Source: Bacillota bacterium (GTDB lineage: Bacteria > Bacillota > Clostridia > Peptostreptococcales > Anaerovoracaceae). Taken from it: a stretch of 8,005 bases of DNA. Each line of letters starts with the position of its first letter. Position 1 is the first letter of the stretch. The position numbers were made by a program, and so were the translations under genes. Location: assembly GCA_017534025.1 (NCBI GenBank), contig JAFWDF010000130.1, forward strand, positions 1 through 8,005. The letters are read 5' to 3'. This document shows positions 5,296 to 8,005 of this stretch, in pieces. Below the pieces are notes generated by a model. That model made no database searches and was not told the DNA's origin. It worked only from the letters and a program-made list of their open reading frames with translations.

Positions 5296-7275
5296 TTACA
5301 GATTTCTGGCCACTTCAAATGCAGTGCCGATAGCCGCGATAATATTCGAAGGCGTCACTCCGTTCCCTACTTCATAGATTTCCACATCATATGCGGAAAG
5401 CGCTTCCCGCATGGACGGACCGGAGCGGAATCCCAGCGCGCAGACCACCGTGTCAGCCGGCAGAGTTTCCTCTTTTTCGGACCCTTCCGCTCTGATCACC
5501 GCACCTTCCTCATTGATCTCCTGCAGCACGGCAGATGTTCTGACATTTACGCCGTAGTATTCTATCGCATCCATTATCCACATGCGATTCTGCTGCGGAA
5601 CAAAATCTCCTTTTTCAAGGAGTTCCGGCAGCGCTTCCACTACCGTCACCTGCCGGCCTTCCATCGCATATTCTATAGCAATTTCCAGACCGACATTGCC
5701 CCCGCCGACGACGACAACCTTGTTGCCGGCTTCTTTTTTACCGACCAGCACATCAATACTGGAAGCCGCTTTTTCACTATCGATACCACGGATCGATCCC
5801 GGCATAACAGACTGTGCCCCGGTTGCCAGAATAACTGTATCCGGTTTTTCTGCCAGAATCACATCCGGCGTTGCTTCCGTATGCATCCGGACATCCACCG
5901 GCAGATCCTGCATTTCCGATTTATACCATTCATTCAGCTGCCTTATTTCTTTTTTAAATGAATGGGATCCTGCTGGAATCAGATCTCCGCCAAGTACACC
6001 GCTTTTTTCAAATAATACAACTTCGTGCCCCCGCATGGCAGCTGTCCTTGCCGCTTCCATACCGGCTGCACCGCCGCCGGCAACTACGATCTTTTTTCTC
6101 TTCAGAGCCGGAAGAACCGGCGTTTCAGTTTCCCGGAACGCCCTCGGATTGACTGCACAGGTAAACGGCAGGCCTTTTTCCAGCAATCTGCCAACGCAGC
6201 CCTGATTGCAGCCGATACATGGACGGATTTTTTCAGGAATTCCTCTGGCAACCTTGTTTGGAAGATCAGGGTCTGCCAGAGATGGTCTGGACAGCACAAA
6301 AGCATCTGCTTTACCCTGTTCCAAAGCCTCTGCACAGAGGAACGGATTACCCATTCTTGAACCTGCCAGAATCGGAATGTTTACTGCTTTCTTCGCTTCC
6401 GCGTATAACTCCAGGCCGTGACCGCCCGGAACATAGCATGGAGGACATGCATAATAAAACGAATCATACGTTCCCACATCCACACTGAGCGCGTCATACC
6501 CGTAGCTTTCCAATAATTTGCATATTTCAATACCCTCTTCCAGAGTTCTTCCGGCCTCATCTCTTCCGTCAAAGGAAGCCTTGTTGAACCCTTTCAGATA
6601 AGTCTTTAAACTCATTCTCATAGTTACAGGAAAATCACTGCCGCATTCCGCTTTAATCCCCTGTATTATTTCTTTGCATACTCTGAGCCTGTTTTCCAGA
6701 CTTCCGCCGTACTCATCTTCCCGCCGGTTGGTCAGTGCCATAGCGAACTGATCCAACAGATATCCCCAGTGAATGGAATGTACCTCTACCCCGTCGAAAT
6801 CTGCACTTTTTACTATCTTAGCCGCTTCAATGATCTGCTCGATCTTTTTCTTAATCTGATCCGTTGTCAGTACCGGCGATTTCAGTTCCGGATACATATA
6901 TACTTCGCTCTCCGACGGCGACAGCATACCCGGATAATTCCGCCCATAGCCCATAGTCAGCTGCGGGAACATTTTCGCACCCTGGGCATGGATTTTTTCA
7001 GCCAGCCGGCTTCCGGTTACCCTCCATCTTACAGGATTCAGTAGCGGACTGCTGTTTCCCGGCGATTCCACTTCTTTATCCGGCGTCATAACACCACCGA
7101 AAATCAGGCCGAAACCGCCTCTGGCTCTGGCCGCGTAATACTCAATTGTCGACTCTTTCCATGTCCCGTCTGCTTCAAAATGATGTCCGCCGCCCATTGG
7201 CCCCATACAATATCTGTTTTTTATTTCAACATTTCCGATCTTAAACGGAGTCATTAATGATTTCAAATTTGACAT
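5296..7275 (-). CDS. 2-enoate reductase / 2,4-dienoyl-CoA reductase-like Fe-S flavoenzyme (Old Yellow Enzyme family)
   Basis: This 659-residue cytosolic enzyme has three parts. An OYE-type FMN TIM barrel (about 1-345) begins TPFKIGNVEIKNR and carries the substrate/FMN motif VEVHSIHWGYLLDQF (163-177, candidate acid Tyr172) and NRREDEYGGSLENR. A 4Fe-4S motif follows with Cys353, Cys356, Cys360 and Cys373 (CxxC-x3-C-x12-C). The last part is an FAD/NAD(P)H module (about 393-659) with GGGAAG at 400-405, a second Rossmann motif GGGNVG at 524-529, and Glu547 after the second strand, which favours NADH. Such enzymes reduce activated C=C bonds (enoates, dienoyl-CoA, bile-acid or steroid enones). The one-residue insertion HWGY resembles clostridial 2-enoate reductases, but the substrate is not determined. 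An upstream in-frame ATG (7302) was rejected because AGGAGG lies six bases before ATG 7275. It follows an aldehyde dehydrogenase gene by 132 bases, probably in one operon. Confidence 0.85.
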   Translation of the reverse strand: MSNLKSLMTPFKIGNVEIKNRYCMGPMGGGHHFEADGTWKESTIEYYAARARGGFGLIFGGVMTPDKEVESPGNSSPLLNPVRWRVTGSRLAEKIHAQGAKMFPQLTMGYGRNYPGMLSPSESEVYMYPELKSPVLTTDQIKKKIEQIIEAAKIVKSADFDGVEVHSIHWGYLLDQFAMALTNRREDEYGGSLENRLRVCKEIIQGIKAECGSDFPVTMRMSLKTYLKGFNKASFDGRDEAGRTLEEGIEICKLLESYGYDALSVDVGTYDSFYYACPPCYVPGGHGLELYAEAKKAVNIPILAGSRMGNPFLCAEALEQGKADAFVLSRPSLADPDLPNKVARGIPEKIRPCIGCNQGCVGRLLEKGLPFTCAVNPRAFRETETPVLPALKRKKIVVAGGGAAGMEAARTAAMRGHEVVLFEKSGVLGGDLIPAGSHSFKKEIRQLNEWYKSEMQDLPVDVRMHTEATPDVILAEKPDTVILATGAQSVMPGSIRGIDSEKAASSIDVLVGKKEAGNKVVVVGGGNVGLEIAIEYAMEGRQVTVVEALPELLEKGDFVPQQNRMWIMDAIEYYGVNVRTSAVLQEINEEGAVIRAEGSEKEETLPADTVVCALGFRSGPSMREALSAYDVEIYEVGNGVTPSNIIAAIGTAFEVARNL

Positions 7276-7281
7276 ATTCGT

Positions 7282-7287
7282 CCTCCT
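7282..7287 (-). promoter_or_regulatory. Ribosome binding site deciding the reductase start
   Basis: A perfect AGGAGG on the minus strand lies six bases upstream of ATG 7275. It falls inside the longer open frame that begins at 7302 and therefore argues for the shorter protein. Confidence 0.85.
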
Positions 7288-7313
7288 GAGCAGCCCTGCC
7301 ATATATCACAATC

Positions 7314-7372
7314 CCGGTACCGGCAGGGGGCATCCTTTGAAAGGAAGCCCCCCTTACAAAAAGTCCTGCCGG
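7314..7372 (-). other. Nested stem-loop in the intergenic leader of the reductase gene
   Basis: Outer arms 7320-7325 and 7367-7372 (CCGGCA with TGCCGG on the plus strand) enclose an inner hairpin in which GGGGGC (7326-7331) pairs with GCCCCC (7347-7352), continued by TCCTT (7333-7337) with AAGGA (7341-7345) after an A:A mismatch. A 10-bp perfect palindrome CCGGTACCGG (7314-7323) overlaps one outer arm. No U-tract follows on either strand, so it is not a standard terminator. An mRNA processing/stability element or a regulatory leader is more likely. Confidence 0.55.
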
Positions 7373-7407
7373 CCTTTATGGAGGTTTTCCTTAATGGAAA
7401 TCTTTCA

Positions 7408-8005
7408 TTATGCATTCCATTCTGCCATATCGAGCGGTGCTCTGTCCGGCAGATTATAGGATATTCTTGTCATGTTCAGGAAATGGTAATAACTCAGGTT
7501 TTCTGAAAGCGCATTACCGCCCCAGCTTCCACAACTGATTGACAGTGTCGGATTCAGGCCATTATTCGGTGTATTACCGGCCGCACCAGCACCGGTCTGT
7601 TCTACAAGCAGTCTGCAGGTAGGCAGTTTCATACCGGCATACTCAATGTGTTCCTTGTCCCTGGACCAGAGACATGCAGAATGACCGGCACCCTCAACGT
7701 ACAAATTCGCCGCAGCACCTGCAACCGCATCTTCAAATTTCTCATAAGTAAAGAAGCGGATCATCGGGCAAAGGATCTCCTTATTCATCATATCGCCTGC
7801 ACCGGGTTCACTGCCCTTAACCAGAAGCACTTTCGTGCCTGCCTGCACTTCGATATCAAAGTATGGAGCCAGTTCTTCCGGAGTTTTCCCTACAATCGCT
7901 CTGTTAAGAACACCTGTGCTGAACAGGACATTTCTGATGCGGTCAATGGTTTCTGCATCATCGATCAGCAGGGCACCGCATTCCTGGAACTTCGCAAGAA
8001 TATCA
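7408..8005 (-). CDS. CoA-acylating aldehyde dehydrogenase, C-terminal fragment
   Basis: The gene enters from the right edge, and 199 residues are visible, beginning DILAKFQECGALLIDDAE. Recognisable acylating-ALDH features are KEILCPMIRFFTYEKFEDAV, the NLYVEGAGHSACLWSRD segment (counterpart of G-GHTA in EutE/PduP/AdhE), CRLLVEQTGAGAAG and the C-terminal hallmark CGSWGGNALSENLSYYHFLN. The protein ends soon after, so there is no fused alcohol dehydrogenase domain as in AdhE. The catalytic Cys should lie just upstream, outside the window. Members interconvert an aldehyde and an acyl-CoA with NAD(P)H. The NALSENL-YYH-LN ending recalls sulfoacetaldehyde dehydrogenase (SauS)-type sequences, but that is a weak resemblance and the substrate is open. 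It lies upstream of, and on the same strand as, the reductase gene, suggesting a shared pathway. The stop TAA (7408-7410) is followed by TGA. Confidence 0.85.
   Translation of the reverse strand, partial: DILAKFQECGALLIDDAETIDRIRNVLFSTGVLNRAIVGKTPEELAPYFDIEVQAGTKVLLVKGSEPGAGDMMNKEILCPMIRFFTYEKFEDAVAGAAANLYVEGAGHSACLWSRDKEHIEYAGMKLPTCRLLVEQTGAGAAGNTPNNGLNPTLSISCGSWGGNALSENLSYYHFLNMTRISYNLPDRAPLDMAEWNA

Noticed and set aside
7276..7302. Nine-residue upstream extension of the reductase
   Set aside because: The extension contains the perfect AGGAGG that serves the ATG at 7275, and OYE proteins of this type start just before the SLMTPFKIG segment.

Overview
The window looks like chromosomal DNA of an anaerobic Clostridia-type Firmicute of moderate G+C content. 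The grounds are strong AGGAGG-type ribosome binding sites before most genes, a Gram-positive-style BirA repressor with an N-terminal helix-turn-helix, a split chromate-transporter pair of the Bacillus/Clostridia type, and an oxygen-sensitive Fe-S/flavin enoate-reductase-like enzyme beside a CoA-acylating aldehyde dehydrogenase. The genus cannot be fixed from the sequence alone. There are no tRNA or rRNA genes, transposons, CRISPR arrays or phage genes.

Layout. (1) 1-242, minus: the N-terminal end of a BirA-type biotin ligase/repressor, running off the left edge. (2) 243-485: a divergent intergenic region with one candidate promoter per strand. (3) 486-1645, plus: two translationally coupled half-size CHR (chromate transporter) membrane proteins. 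(4) 1695-3822, plus: two G3E/COG0523 (CobW-like) GTPase genes in tandem. The first carries a 75-residue His/Asp/Glu tract built on a DNA tandem repeat. The second lacks the CxCC metal motif and ends in a domain resembling DUF1980 (TIGR03943/YcgQ). (5) 3968-5062, plus: an ApbE-type FAD:protein FMN transferase lipoprotein. (6) 5063-5295: a convergent intergenic region with terminator-like hairpins. (7) 5296-7275, minus: a three-domain Old Yellow Enzyme/2,4-dienoyl-CoA reductase-like protein, closest in appearance to clostridial 2-enoate reductases. (8) 7408-8005, minus: the C-terminal part of an acylating aldehyde dehydrogenase, running off the right edge and lying upstream of the reductase.

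How the parts may work together. The left half reads as a metal-handling block: a two-subunit anion or metal-oxyanion transporter next to two metal-chaperone-type GTPases, one of which looks able to bind many metal ions. The GTPases have their own good promoter inside the end of the second transporter gene, so co-function is an inference from adjacency. The right half reads as a fermentative or reductive catabolic operon (acyl-CoA/aldehyde interconversion plus C=C reduction) whose substrate cannot be named. ApbE lies between the two blocks and no obvious flavinylation target is visible. The most distinctive feature is the tandem GTPase pair with its His-rich tract and its apparent fusion to a DUF1980-like domain.
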